DNA of 64,000 nt from Paludibacteraceae bacterium (GCA_024399965.1 JAKSNJ010000009.1:1-64000); one strand, 5' to 3'. Numbered from the stretch's first letter, positions 16,680 to 25,436 are shown. The notes: generated by a model not told the origin, from the sequence alone. Numbers and translations are program-made.

Positions 16680-17912
16680 TTATTCCATTTCTGCTTTGAG
16701 GTCTGCTACAAAGCGGTCGATGGCTGCGTGATCAACGTGTTGCATAACAACAACGTGCGCCAAGTCGCCACCGAATAAGTCGTTGTGTCCGCAAGCCAAG
16801 CTATACTTGTTGATAATGGCTTGTGAGGGACGACGGAAGAAAATGGTGTTACTGTACTCATTGCACCAGCAGGGCCAACCTATTTTGTCCATTTCGGCTT
16901 TCATATATTGGGTGCATTCCAACATTGCTGTGGCTTGCTCCGACCATTTTTCGGTACCGATATGCTTGATGAGCCACCAGAACTTCAGGGCTTGTACCGC
17001 ATCGCGTGAGCAACTAATCATTTTCATATCTGCATTCAGATAGGGAATATCGTAACTGGATTGGTTGTTGTAAATCTCACGTGTCGTGATGAATAATCCT
17101 GTGGGACTATCTATGCCAAAGAACTTATGTCCGCTGACCGAGATGGATTGGAAACGCATCTTTTTGCAATTCACCATGTCCTTGTATTGCGTGAAAGGCA
17201 GGTAACCGCCAAATAAAGCAGCGTCAACGTGGCGATAAACAGCCATTTCAGGATATTTATCCAGTACGGCATTGAGGGCGTCCATATCGTCAATGGCACC
17301 TCTGAATGTAGAGCCCATCGCATAAACTATCAGGCAGGGGCGTTTGGGGTCTAATTGTTTCTCCAAGTCCTCAGGTAGCATACGTCCCATTGTGTCGGTT
17401 TTGATGAGGCGCAGGTCAAGGTTTTGCAAGTCACATAAACGGGCATTGGAGTAGTGTGCCTCATCGGATACATACACTATCGGCAGTTGACCTGTCTGCA
17501 TTTGCAATACATTGGTGCCAAAATAGATGCCGTGGTTATTGCCATCGGTACCGCTGTTGGTAATAATGCCCCAAAGGTTGTCCTTGTCAAATCCGTACAT
17601 AGGACCAAAGTATTCCATCACTTCCACTTCAAACGGATGGGTACTCAATAGGTACGAACTTTCAGCCCAAGGGTCACCCACATTGTTCATATTAATGGTG
17701 TCCATACCGGTGCTGACATACCACTTGTAAAACTCGTGCAAGGCACTACGCTGATTGACCGGATAGCCAAAAGCATTAGGATGCAGTTGGTGGCAGTCCG
17801 CCACTAATTGGTCTAATTCGGGACATGACTCTGCGCTTTCTGAGGTAGCTTGTTTACCACAACCGCACAGCATAACGGCTGTGGCGGTTAAAAGAAAAAA
17901 TACCTTTTTCAT
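16680..17912 (-). CDS. Lipoprotein of the PLP histidine decarboxylase family
   Basis: A 410-residue group II pyridoxal-phosphate decarboxylase resembling bacterial Hdc of the Morganella type. SGTDGNNHG (120-128), the cofactor-stacking His153 in DEAHYS, GSTFRGAIDD (200-209), HVDAAL with Asp230 and the PLP lysine 263 in SVSGHKFFG are all present, as is the C-terminal DLAHVVVMQHVD. The N terminus is unexpected: residues 1-18 form a lipoprotein signal peptide with lipobox LCGC (Cys18). The mature enzyme would be anchored outside the cytoplasm, possibly producing histamine from histidine there. Substrate is inferred from family similarity only. It has its own promoter, divergent from the next gene. 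Confidence 0.8.
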   Translation of the reverse strand: MKKVFFLLTATAVMLCGCGKQATSESAESCPELDQLVADCHQLHPNAFGYPVNQRSALHEFYKWYVSTGMDTINMNNVGDPWAESSYLLSTHPFEVEVMEYFGPMYGFDKDNLWGIITNSGTDGNNHGIYFGTNVLQMQTGQLPIVYVSDEAHYSNARLCDLQNLDLRLIKTDTMGRMLPEDLEKQLDPKRPCLIVYAMGSTFRGAIDDMDALNAVLDKYPEMAVYRHVDAALFGGYLPFTQYKDMVNCKKMRFQSISVSGHKFFGIDSPTGLFITTREIYNNQSSYDIPYLNADMKMISCSRDAVQALKFWWLIKHIGTEKWSEQATAMLECTQYMKAEMDKIGWPCWCNEYSNTIFFRRPSQAIINKYSLACGHNDLFGGDLAHVVVMQHVDHAAIDRFVADLKAEME

Positions 17913-17937
17913 TGCTTAAATTCTTATGAAAACATTG

Positions 17938-17969
17938 CAAAGTTACAATAAATAATTGAATTGTGCAAA
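17938..17969 (-). promoter_or_regulatory. Promoter of the decarboxylase-like lipoprotein gene
   Basis: On the minus strand TTTG (17966-17969), a 20-base spacer and TAACTTTG (17938-17945) match the Bacteroidota consensus, 25 bases before the ATG. Confidence 0.8.
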
Positions 17970-17974
17970 TTTTT

Positions 17975-18006
17975 CTTGCTTTTGTCAAAAAAAAGCAGTA
18001 CTTTTG
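17975..18006 (+). promoter_or_regulatory. Divergent promoter of the small exported protein
   Basis: CTTG (17975-17978), 20 bases, TACTTTTG (17999-18006). It sits back to back with the minus-strand promoter, with only five bases between the two -33 boxes, so the two genes may influence each other. Confidence 0.7.
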
Positions 18007-18028
18007 TACTCGTAAAAAAATTAACTAT

Positions 18029-18526
18029 ATGAAAAAAGCACTTGTTTGCAGTTTGGCAGCTATGATGCTGCTCTGCTCGTTTAGTTTGAAGAACCTGTTT
18101 GGTTCGAAGTCGACCACCACAACCACCACTGCCGCTGAGCCACAAACGACGGCTGTAGTTGCTACCAGCACCGATGGTGCAGCTGCAGGTAAAGCCCTGC
18201 GCGCGCTGTACACTAACTACAAGGCAGCCGGTAAATACGACGCATCGAATGTGTCGAATATCCTCAACACCATCAGCTTGATTAACAGCTGCAAGGAGTT
18301 GAAAACCAACGCAAAAGACAAAACCTATTGGTCTGATTTCGCCAAAGGTTTGGTATTGGGTTCTGAGAACTTGGTTACTGACCAAATATCCGGTGCTGTA
18401 ACGTCTAAGTTAAACGAGATTGCCTCCAGCATTGATACGGAGAAATTGGAATCAACTGCACAAAAGGCATCGGCCGTAAAGACTGTAGCCAGCGATGTAA
18501 CTACGCTGTTGCAGATGTTCAAATAA
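18029..18526 (+). CDS. Small exported protein of unknown function
   Basis: A 165-residue protein with a Sec-type signal peptide (MKKALVCSLAAMMLLCSFS), a low-complexity Ser/Thr/Ala stretch at about 25-50 and an alpha-helical remainder with two TLLQ/LNTIS-type helices. I chose ATG 18029 because it lies after the promoter and starts the signal peptide; an earlier in-frame ATG at 17963 precedes the promoter. I do not recognise the family. The last eight bases overlap the convergent DUF2520 gene. Confidence 0.75.
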   Translation: MKKALVCSLAAMMLLCSFSLKNLFGSKSTTTTTTAAEPQTTAVVATSTDGAAAGKALRALYTNYKAAGKYDASNVSNILNTISLINSCKELKTNAKDKTYWSDFAKGLVLGSENLVTDQISGAVTSKLNEIASSIDTEKLESTAQKASAVKTVASDVTTLLQMFK

Positions 18527-19217
18527 GCGAACTGAGCGTCTTATAGAGCGAACGCAATTCGTCGTTTGCCAATAAGGAAATATGATGCTGCATGACCTGT
18601 TCGTCCTTGCGACGGGCAGGTCCTGTTTGTGCCTCTGCCGGACTCATAGTGTGTACTTTGCGAGCAGTCTCGTCGATTAGTGGCAGTAGGGCAGAGAAGG
18701 GAATGTGGGTATCCTTGAGTTGCTCACCGGCAAGGCGGTACATTAGGTTGGTAAAGTTATTGCAGAACACACCGGCCACGTGTAGTCGTTCGCGGTCATG
18801 CTGTCCTGCCTCATATACATGTTTGGTCAGCTGAAGTGCCAGCGAGTAAATGGCACTGATGTCGTCTATGGCATTGGCCTCAAAGAAAACAGGTATCTCC
18901 GAAAAGTCCTCTATGGGTTTGGCTTTGCTAAAGGTCATAAAGGGATAGAATATACCGCAGTGGGGTTTGTCTTCGCCAAACACGCTGATGGGCATAGTGC
19001 CTGAGGTATGCAGGTGCAGGCAGCGACGCTCAACGTGTACTTGGTCTATCACTTGCTGCAAGGCCTCGTCCCGTACGGCATAGATATAGCAGTCGGCAGC
19101 AGGTAGTTGGTCTAACCCTTCGCGTGACGATACGGTTTGCGCATCAATATGTTTAACGGTAAACGCCGCCAGCAATGAGGTGGCGACGTTCCCTTGTCCG
19201 ATAATTACTATTTTCAT
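18519..19217 (-). CDS. DUF2520 Rossmann-fold protein
   Basis: A 232-residue cytosolic protein with an N-terminal NAD(P)-binding fold (MKIVIIGQGNVATSL) and a C-terminal helical domain, as in the DUF2520 group related to ketopantoate and pyrroline-carboxylate reductases. GIFYPFMTFSKAKP is the conserved family segment. Substrate is unknown. The start codon overlaps the yidC stop (TAATG), so the two are translated in sequence. Confidence 0.85.
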   Translation of the reverse strand: MKIVIIGQGNVATSLLAAFTVKHIDAQTVSSREGLDQLPAADCYIYAVRDEALQQVIDQVHVERRCLHLHTSGTMPISVFGEDKPHCGIFYPFMTFSKAKPIEDFSEIPVFFEANAIDDISAIYSLALQLTKHVYEAGQHDRERLHVAGVFCNNFTNLMYRLAGEQLKDTHIPFSALLPLIDETARKVHTMSPAEAQTGPARRKDEQVMQHHISLLANDELRSLYKTLSSLI

Positions 19218-21139
19218 TAGCGATATTTTTTAGCTTGTGCTTTGGCGTTTTCACGTGCCATACGCATTTGCTCTTGTTGCATCTTTTCCAAGCGTGCCAT
19301 AAAACCGGATTTGGGCTTGCCGGCTTTTTTCTTGGCGTTGGCTTCCATCTGTGCCAAGAGTTTGGCATCGTCGGTTGTCCAACGGAAAATCATAGTTTGC
19401 AGAATGGTGAAGCCCAACGAAATGGTATAGTAGAAACTCAAACCGGCTGCATAGTCGTTAAATATGAACAGGAACATAATCGGCATGAAGTACATCATGT
19501 ATTTCATAAACTTCATGTTCGGGTCGGTGGCTTGACTTTGCATTGTAATAATCGTGTAGCCGAGGTTGGCAACGGTCATAATCAAGCAGAAGAGGGACAA
19601 GTGGTCGCCCAATAGGGGTATATGGTGCCCCCACGTCAAGATGGCATCGTAAGCGGATAGGTCTTCTGCCCACCAAAGAGATTGTCCACGCAACTCAATA
19701 GCCGTTGGGAAGAACCAGAACATAGCCATCAAGATAGGCATTTGGAACAGCATAGGCAGGCAGCCGGACATAGGACTGACACCTGCTTTCTGATAGAGTG
19801 CCATAGTAGCTTGCTGGCGCTCCTGCATCTTCTCCATCGGGTATTTGGCATTGATTTCGTCAATTTGCGGTTTCAGTACACGCATCTTGGCACTCGATTT
19901 ATAGGAGGCAAAGACGAAGGGCAGAATAATGAGCTTGATAATCAATGTCATCAGCAAAATGACGAGTCCGATAGGCAACCCGAAGTTGAGCAACCAGTCA
20001 AATACGGGGAAGGAGAAGATTTGGTTAATCCAAATAATGACACGCCAACCTTGCAGCACCAATTCCTTCAAGTGTAGTTTTTGGGTCTCGTCCGGTGCAT
20101 CGTTGTCGTACGCTTTTAGGAGGTTGTAGTTATTCGGACCCATGAAATAGCGGAAGGAGGTAGCCGTTTGTCCGGTTATATCCAAACCGACATTGGTTTT
20201 GGTGCTGTAGTGCTTGATATAGTTGGAATATGCCTCACCCGGGGTGGATTCAAATTCCGAAGAGGTGAAAGCGTCTTTGGCAATCATGACGGTGGAGAAG
20301 AACTGGTCTTTATAGCCAATCCAACGCACTTTGGCACTTTCGCGTTTGCTGTCGTGCTTGGCTTCGGACATGCGTTCCTGCTCCAAACCGACAGTCATGT
20401 ATTGCAGGCGTGCGTAGCGTTCCTCAAATTTACGTCCGCGCTCCTGTTGAGGAATAGATTGACTCCACTGCATCTCCAAACTGTTCGCATTTTGTGCCAA
20501 TACCATTTGTGCATTGTGAGGAATGATTTGGAAATCAAACATATACTCGTCTTCCGGCAAGGTATAAACGAAGTCGATGTACGCATCTTCTACATCTGTT
20601 TTGAGGCGCATAATCACATTCTGCGGATTGGGTTGCAGTGCCTCAAAATAAAGATTGCGTGTAGAGAGAATACGGTTGTTGGCTGTGATAAGAGTGAAAC
20701 TCAAGTCGCTTTCGTCGCCTTGAAAGAGGGTAAGCGGATTAACGGTGTCGCCGTATGCCTTGTATTCTTTCAGTTCTGCTTTGGCAATACGACCGCCTTT
20801 GGAGGCGATATAGAGACGCAGTTTATTGTTCTCTAATACGGTTTCGTTATCAGCACCTTGTGCAGCAGGGGCAAAAGGACCATAGACGGCAGCCAACTGG
20901 GCTGCTACTTCTTCCTGCGAAGGAATAACCATTGTGGTCCCCTCAGGAGCTGTGTTGAGGGTAGCATTGATAGAATCGGATAGTTGTTGTGCTTCCAATT
21001 CCATTTCTTGTGCAACACGAATACTGTCATTGATACGTTGACGCTCTGCCAACTCCTCCTTGCTGGGGCGGTTGAGCATAGAGAATCCTACAATAATTGC
21101 GGCTATCAAAAGAAAGCCAATCCAAGTGTTTTTATCCAT
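19217..21139 (-). CDS. yidC: Membrane protein insertase YidC
   Basis: A 640-residue inner-membrane insertase and chaperone, with or without SecYEG. MDKNTWIGFLLIAAIIVGFSM is the first membrane segment, residues about 60-350 form the periplasmic beta-sandwich domain, and the 60KD_IMP core with five membrane segments and MSGCLPMLFQMPILMAMFWF follows. The C-terminal tail is very basic (KKKAGKPK...KAQAKKYR), which helps ribosome binding. Only 19 bases separate it from the PIN toxin gene upstream, and I see no clear promoter of its own there, so expression may come from the toxin-antitoxin promoter. Confidence 0.95.
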   Translation of the reverse strand: MDKNTWIGFLLIAAIIVGFSMLNRPSKEELAERQRINDSIRVAQEMELEAQQLSDSINATLNTAPEGTTMVIPSQEEVAAQLAAVYGPFAPAAQGADNETVLENNKLRLYIASKGGRIAKAELKEYKAYGDTVNPLTLFQGDESDLSFTLITANNRILSTRNLYFEALQPNPQNVIMRLKTDVEDAYIDFVYTLPEDEYMFDFQIIPHNAQMVLAQNANSLEMQWSQSIPQQERGRKFEERYARLQYMTVGLEQERMSEAKHDSKRESAKVRWIGYKDQFFSTVMIAKDAFTSSEFESTPGEAYSNYIKHYSTKTNVGLDITGQTATSFRYFMGPNNYNLLKAYDNDAPDETQKLHLKELVLQGWRVIIWINQIFSFPVFDWLLNFGLPIGLVILLMTLIIKLIILPFVFASYKSSAKMRVLKPQIDEINAKYPMEKMQERQQATMALYQKAGVSPMSGCLPMLFQMPILMAMFWFFPTAIELRGQSLWWAEDLSAYDAILTWGHHIPLLGDHLSLFCLIMTVANLGYTIITMQSQATDPNMKFMKYMMYFMPIMFLFIFNDYAAGLSFYYTISLGFTILQTMIFRWTTDDAKLLAQMEANAKKKAGKPKSGFMARLEKMQQEQMRMARENAKAQAKKYR

Positions 21140-21158
21140 TATTACTTAATTTTGCAAT

Positions 21159-21563
21159 TTATATAAGTTTGATGAAATCCACCAATTTAATCACTTCTAC
21201 TTTGGGCCAAGGAATTTGTTTTAGTGGATTAAAATGATGGTCATTAGATACAATATATTCTGCATTTGCGGCTACGGCACAATCTACAAATTTATTATCG
21301 TCTGAATCAGCGGGTAATAGTTCAAAGTGAAGGTAAGTATCTTGAAATGTAGTTGTAGATAGATTTGCAATAGCTTCAACTACATTATGAGCAATCTCAG
21401 AAGAAGATTTTTCTGCGATTTTCTCCTCATATTCATCTAAAATATCGGTATTGACACAAAGACTTATCTTACCAATCAATACATCTGCCCAAACTTGGTG
21501 GTATGGGCTTTTGGTTGGCAATGCTTGCAGCAGGCAATTGGTATCAAGAACGATGTACCGCAT
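21159..21563 (-). CDS. PIN-domain toxin
   Basis: A 134-residue PIN-fold ribonuclease, the toxin half of a toxin-antitoxin pair. Acidic residues of the active site are visible: DTN at the N terminus (MRYIVLDTNCLLQ), Glu in ILDEYEEKI, DSDDNKFVDCA and the late SND. The start at 21563 is the first ATG before the motif. Longer upstream reading in this frame overlaps the antitoxin and is not needed. It overlaps the end of the antitoxin gene by 20 bases, typical of coupled pairs. The cellular RNA target is unknown. Confidence 0.85.
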   Translation of the reverse strand: MRYIVLDTNCLLQALPTKSPYHQVWADVLIGKISLCVNTDILDEYEEKIAEKSSSEIAHNVVEAIANLSTTTFQDTYLHFELLPADSDDNKFVDCAVAANAEYIVSNDHHFNPLKQIPWPKVEVIKLVDFIKLI

Positions 21564-21774
21564 AGCGATAAGGGGTGCGCATACGTTCATTACCCCATTG
21601 TTCGACGACTTGCTCGTTGATTTTGCCATTGTCCCACATAGCATCAATAGCTGTTTGGGCTTTTTCTGCAAAATAGTGTGCTAACATATCACGAAAACTG
21701 ATGTAATCAGCTTCATTATTTATGCCTTTAACAAGGTGAAGTACATCTAATTGTGCCATCTGTGTGTAACTCAT
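21544..21774 (-). CDS. Antitoxin partner of the PIN toxin
   Basis: A 76-residue acidic protein (MSYTQMAQLDVLHLVKGINN at its start) directly upstream of the PIN gene and overlapping it by 20 bases. It has no clear DNA-binding motif that I can name. Order, size and coupling support an antitoxin. A canonical promoter with a palindrome next to it lies just upstream and is a plausible autoregulatory operator. Confidence 0.7.
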   Translation of the reverse strand: MSYTQMAQLDVLHLVKGINNEADYISFRDMLAHYFAEKAQTAIDAMWDNGKINEQVVEQWGNERMRTPYRYAVHRS

Positions 21775-21787
21775 ACTTGATGTGATT

Positions 21788-21833
21788 TGCGTTTCGCGAC
21801 GCAAAAGTACATTTTTTTTTTGATATACGCAAA
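21788..21833 (-). promoter_or_regulatory. Toxin-antitoxin promoter with palindromic operator candidate
   Basis: On the minus strand TTTG (21830-21833), 20 bases and TACTTTTG (21802-21809). The imperfect palindrome TGCGTTTCGCGACGCA (21788-21803; 12 of 16 positions symmetric) overlaps the -7 box and the expected start of transcription. Confidence 0.7.
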
Positions 21834-21888
21834 TAAAATAACAAAAATGCTCCCTGATGTTGCATTTTTAGTGATTTTTTTGAGTCGA

Positions 21889-21943
21889 CACTCATTCGAG
21901 GGTCATTCGACACTCATTCGACACTCATTCGACACTCATTCTA
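21889..21943 (+). repeat. Five 11-base units
   Basis: Consensus CACTCATTCGA, with one unit starting GGG and the last ending CTA. The array lies between the toxin-antitoxin promoter and the methyltransferase remnant, in non-coding DNA. Confidence 0.9.
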
Positions 21944-21965
21944 CCCTCCTGTCTCCTCCTCTAAT

Positions 21966-22001
21966 CTTTAAACTATAGGCGCTTTGCTCCGTCCTCTAAA
22001 C
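21966..22001 (-). repeat. Copy of the GTTTAGAG hairpin repeat
   Basis: Read on the minus strand: GTTTAGAGGACGG, a hairpin core GGAGC-AAA-GCGCC, then TATAGTTTAAAG. It matches the element at 28352-28390 in the flanks but has a different stem, keeping the three-base AAA loop. Confidence 0.6.
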
Positions 22002-22072
22002 AGTCCTCCTCTACTATTCTGATTACGAACTTTTTGGGCAAACATTACATCAATTTATGCTTTTTCTTCATT

Positions 22073-22147
22073 TTATGTCTTTCTTACTATCTCTTTTTCG
22101 GGGTCGGTTAAGCCGTAGAGGGCATAGACGAGGAAGTTGATTTGGTT
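22073..22147 (-). pseudogene. C-terminal remnant of a DNA methyltransferase/restriction enzyme
   Basis: On the minus strand 24 codons before a TAA read NQINFLVYALYGLTDPEKEI and four more residues. This resembles the conserved C terminus of Eco57I-like and related N6-adenine methyltransferase or type IIG enzymes, which often end with (L)VYxLYGLTxxExxxVE. A TAG directly precedes it in frame and nothing similar continues upstream, so only the tail remains. Bases 22002-22206 outside this hold no gene. Confidence 0.55.
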
Positions 22148-22206
22148 CTACAAGTGCAAAGATTAAATTTCGGTGGTATTTGTTTTGTTAAGGGAGTGGT
22201 ACTTGT

Positions 22207-23019
22207 TTATCTCTTGTGTAAAACGGTCATGGAAGTTGTCATAGGATAATGCCGTGTGAAAGTGGCAAACTCCTTTTCAGACAGATTGGGGTCGGTAGAG
22301 AGTATCTCGTATGTGCAATGCCCCAAGTCGGTTTCACAATCTTGATTGAGGTGCGTATCATAAAAGCCGTTTCTCAAATAAAATGCCTTGCGTCGTACAC
22401 GCATATTATGGTTGTCGCACTCCTCATCAAGACTTTCAATAAAGAGCACCAATTTCTTGTCGCGGTATATCTCTTTGAGCATGGCCAATATGTCAGAGCC
22501 ATATTGTTTGTTGCGCTGTTTCTCGTCCACAGCCAAATATAGGATATAGGCGATTTTGCGATACAGCACCACATACACCATACCGATAAAGGTTGTACCA
22601 TCAAGGACAGCGTACCAAAAACACCTGTTTTTTAAGGCACAACGGTGCAAGTCCTCAATAGGACGCTGCTCTATCTCAGGAAAGGCAGACGTATAAAGCG
22701 TTTCAGCCAAATCAGCGTCTTTATATCCTGCGTGGATAGTATGCAAAGAAATTTGGTGTTTCATAAATGTGGGCATTTTTATCCCTTTTGGGAAGATGTT
22801 TTGTGGCTTCAGGTATTTTTTTTCATTAATCTCTTGTGGTTTGGTTGCAGTTGTTTCAATCTCCTCAAGGTAAGGATGCCATCTCATAAAGTTATCGCTA
22901 TCAAAGTTGTGACCATTAAATTTCACAATCTGTACATCACCATCGTTAACATGGTAGACTATTTTCTTCTCCGTGTCAATAATATATTGATTTTCGGTTT
23001 CCTTACACCTAATATACAT
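22207..23019 (-). CDS. GNAT-family acetyltransferase with unknown N-terminal part
   Basis: A 270-residue cytosolic protein. Residues about 90-250 form a GNAT domain: YAVLDGTTFIGMVYVVLY, then YLAVDEKQRNKQYGSDILAML with the acetyl-CoA-binding Q/R-x-x-x-G turn, and AFYLRNGFYDT. The first about 85 residues (MYIRCKETENQYIIDTEKKI onward) are of a kind I do not recognise. Substrate is unknown. It lies in the AT-rich accessory island. I see no promoter consensus. Confidence 0.75.
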   Translation of the reverse strand: MYIRCKETENQYIIDTEKKIVYHVNDGDVQIVKFNGHNFDSDNFMRWHPYLEEIETTATKPQEINEKKYLKPQNIFPKGIKMPTFMKHQISLHTIHAGYKDADLAETLYTSAFPEIEQRPIEDLHRCALKNRCFWYAVLDGTTFIGMVYVVLYRKIAYILYLAVDEKQRNKQYGSDILAMLKEIYRDKKLVLFIESLDEECDNHNMRVRRKAFYLRNGFYDTHLNQDCETDLGHCTYEILSTDPNLSEKEFATFTRHYPMTTSMTVLHKR

Positions 23020-23102
23020 ATTTACTTTTTCCTCTGAAAATGATTAACCATATACACATCCCCTTCAATCTTAATTCAATTGTATTGGTCTTTTACGTTT
23101 CG

Positions 23103-23471
23103 TTAAAATAAGTCATCCAAGGATAAAAATCTACATTTATCCATAAAATTAATTCCACGAGTTATTTCCTCTATCACTTCTACAATAGACATTGTTTCTG
23201 TCATCTCTTCTCCAAACCAATAAATGAATATTTTGTGTTCGTAATCCGTATGTGCAGATAGATAATATTGGAAGTCTTTCAACTCCGTATTGGCTTCGTT
23301 TTTATATGATGGTAGCACAACCCAACCGTCAAACTTCTGTGCGTTATTTGTCAAATGTTCTAGAATATATTGAGAATTAGATTCATACGAACCCTCTAAT
23401 TGTCCATCGTAAGTTCCTTTGTACTTAAACTCACGAACCTCTGCGACAACATCTGCAAAATGTACTTTCAT
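23103..23471 (-). CDS. Uncharacterised 122-residue protein next to the DUF262 gene
   Basis: A soluble acidic protein with no signal peptide or membrane segment. The C-terminal half contains FIYWFGEEMTETMSIVEVIE. I do not recognise a family. It begins 34 bases after the DUF262 gene on the same strand, so the two are probably co-transcribed and this could be an accessory or regulatory subunit. Confidence 0.65.
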   Translation of the reverse strand: MKVHFADVVAEVREFKYKGTYDGQLEGSYESNSQYILEHLTNNAQKFDGWVVLPSYKNEANTELKDFQYYLSAHTDYEHKIFIYWFGEEMTETMSIVEVIEEITRGINFMDKCRFLSLDDLF

Positions 23472-23505
23472 AGTTGTTAGTTAACTTTCATCTTGTACTC
23501 ACATA

Positions 23506-25296
23506 TTATATATTAGATCCAAATTCCTTTATTATTTCTTCGCTGTCACGTCCATCAACGGCTTTCCCCATTGCTTTTTCTATGCGGTCAAGCAGTTGTG
23601 TCGCACGATTTTTAGTATATGCAAAGAAATCATCTGAACATAATAATTCTGGATTAATTTTATGCGAATGTAATATTTCTGCTATTTTCTCATCAGATAA
23701 TCCTTTATTTGCCATTACGCGTGTATATTGGCTTGGCAAACGTCCACCGATTGAACGATTAGAACTTGCATAAATGGGTGTTTTATTGATGACAGTATTC
23801 CATCTATTTATCGGATATTTAGCGGTAATACATTGTGATTCAGGATAGATATGATGAATATCTGTTGATTCATCCAAATAGGAAGCAATATTCATATCTT
23901 GACCCGTCATAAAGTCAAGCGGTTTATCCATTGTGATAAGTGCCATTACACCTTTATACGCAGCACTATTACGAGTATAGAGTGATAGTAAACGTGTAGC
24001 ATTGAAACTTGCTCGGACTACAGTATCTGGTTGTGCACCACCGCTGAACCAACGGAATATATTGGCCATATCATTTGCAAAACGCGTTTCGTTGGCACCA
24101 CCATAAAGTTCTCCAAACACCCCACACCAATACCATTGTGCCAATAATCCTTTGGAATTTGGCAAATTAAGCAATTTATCATGACTATTGTCGTATGCAA
24201 AAATAGAGGCAAGAGGTATCAATTGAGTTTCATATGGAATATTGCGAGTTGAATATATTCCTAAGTGAACGATAAAATTAGCAGCATCTTTGAAACCTTG
24301 CACTAAAATATCCCTATTCTGTTTATAATCTAAATACTCCATTTTTAAGATATCACGTTTTTTGCACGTAACTGTTACCCCCTTTTGATAAGACACCAAT
24401 AGGGACATCGCCATCAAGAAATAATGAGGTTCTAGATTTTTTAATAGATTCACTTTTAATTGTTTGAAATCTGCTTTAATGTCCTCCCAATCTTTGCGAA
24501 GATCATGTCCCTCTGAAGCATAAATGGCAGTAACTAATTCAAACACCGTCAATGGCACACCACCAGTATTTACATTCTCAAATATTTGGCAAACGGCCTC
24601 TTTTTTTGTGTCCTTACTTAATTGAATGACTGGCAGTTTATAATTTTGTAAAGGATTTAAGAACCGAAGCATAAAAGTGAAATACATCTGTTGCATAGTA
24701 GAATCAGAATAATATTTCATATATTCCATCTGCCACAAATTGGTTTCCATGGGGTCATAGATTAAATTAACAGGGAAATAGCAATTTTCTATTTCTAATG
24801 CTCTTGTACTTAAATCCAATTTAATATCTCGCCCTATATTTTCTTTGAGTTTCTTATCGGCTGGAATAGAAAGAATGCAATCGAGAACATCGGAGTCGTC
24901 TGCAACAATATCTCGCATGTTGATATAGTAATAACGCTCTATTTTACTATCACGATTAGTTGGTAGGCATGTTTGGACAGGAGATTGACAACATAATGCT
25001 TGATATAACGTAGTTAATCGTTGTTGCCCATCTAAAATTAGACCGTTAGGTACAACCGTTTCGTATTGTTTATTTACTCCCGTAAAAAGACGATACTTAA
25101 AATGGATGTCTTCTCCGCCATGTTCAAGATTGAGAACAGCTCCCATTGGAAAACTAGAAAGGAGACTTTCCAATAGTTTACAGATGCGTGTATCATCCCA
25201 CACCCAACTACGTTGAAACTCTGGAAGTTGTAATTTACCACATCCTACATCTTTAAGTAAATCTTTTAAATCTGTATCATTTGATTTGGCTGTCAT
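23506..25296 (-). CDS. DUF262/HNH protein (GmrSD-like defence nuclease)
   Basis: A 596-residue protein of the DUF262 group. LPEFQRSWVWD (24-34) and LILDGQQRLTTL (86-97) are the ParB/Srx-like nucleotide-hydrolysing motifs, FENVNTGGVPLTVFEL follows, and a C-terminal HNH-type nuclease motif DIHHIYPESQ lies near 479-488. The combination is that of GmrSD-type enzymes, which restrict phage DNA carrying modified bases; that role here is inferred. Two possible promoters lie upstream: one canonical at 25334-25366 and the shared repeat at 25375-25410. Confidence 0.85.
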   Translation of the reverse strand: MTAKSNDTDLKDLLKDVGCGKLQLPEFQRSWVWDDTRICKLLESLLSSFPMGAVLNLEHGGEDIHFKYRLFTGVNKQYETVVPNGLILDGQQRLTTLYQALCCQSPVQTCLPTNRDSKIERYYYINMRDIVADDSDVLDCILSIPADKKLKENIGRDIKLDLSTRALEIENCYFPVNLIYDPMETNLWQMEYMKYYSDSTMQQMYFTFMLRFLNPLQNYKLPVIQLSKDTKKEAVCQIFENVNTGGVPLTVFELVTAIYASEGHDLRKDWEDIKADFKQLKVNLLKNLEPHYFLMAMSLLVSYQKGVTVTCKKRDILKMEYLDYKQNRDILVQGFKDAANFIVHLGIYSTRNIPYETQLIPLASIFAYDNSHDKLLNLPNSKGLLAQWYWCGVFGELYGGANETRFANDMANIFRWFSGGAQPDTVVRASFNATRLLSLYTRNSAAYKGVMALITMDKPLDFMTGQDMNIASYLDESTDIHHIYPESQCITAKYPINRWNTVINKTPIYASSNRSIGGRLPSQYTRVMANKGLSDEKIAEILHSHKINPELLCSDDFFAYTKNRATQLLDRIEKAMGKAVDGRDSEEIIKEFGSNI

Positions 25297-25333
25297 ATTG
25301 GTTTTATATTAATTAGTTCTTCAATTTTACTTA

Positions 25334-25366
25334 CAAAAGTACAACTTTTTTTCGGATATTTGCAAA
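25334..25366 (-). promoter_or_regulatory. Near promoter of the DUF262 gene
   Basis: On the minus strand TTTG (25363-25366), 21-base spacer, TACTTTTG (25334-25341), 37 bases before the ATG. Confidence 0.65.
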
Positions 25367-25374
25367 TTCCGACT

Positions 25375-25410
25375 GCAAAGATACTACTTCAAAGTGTCAT
25401 TTTGGTGTCA
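25375..25410 (-). repeat. Promoter-bearing repeat, copy A
   Basis: A 36-base sequence identical in three places, each upstream of a nuclease gene; homology continues a little further on both sides here and in copy B. On the minus strand it holds TGACACCAAAATGACAC (25394-25410) and the -7 box TATCTTTG (25376-25383). The -33 position reads CACC instead of TTTG, so an activator may be needed. Confidence 0.85.
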
Positions 25411-25436
25411 CTTGATATGTTTTTTTCGTTTTTTAT

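Noticed and set aside
21889-21943. CRISPR-like repeat
   Set aside because: Units are contiguous 11-mers with no spacers, and no cas genes are present; the same holds for the folC and 34 kb arrays.
23474-23773. Plus-strand ORF opposite the DUF262 gene
   Set aside because: A shadow frame of the DUF262 C terminus with no promoter and no domain.
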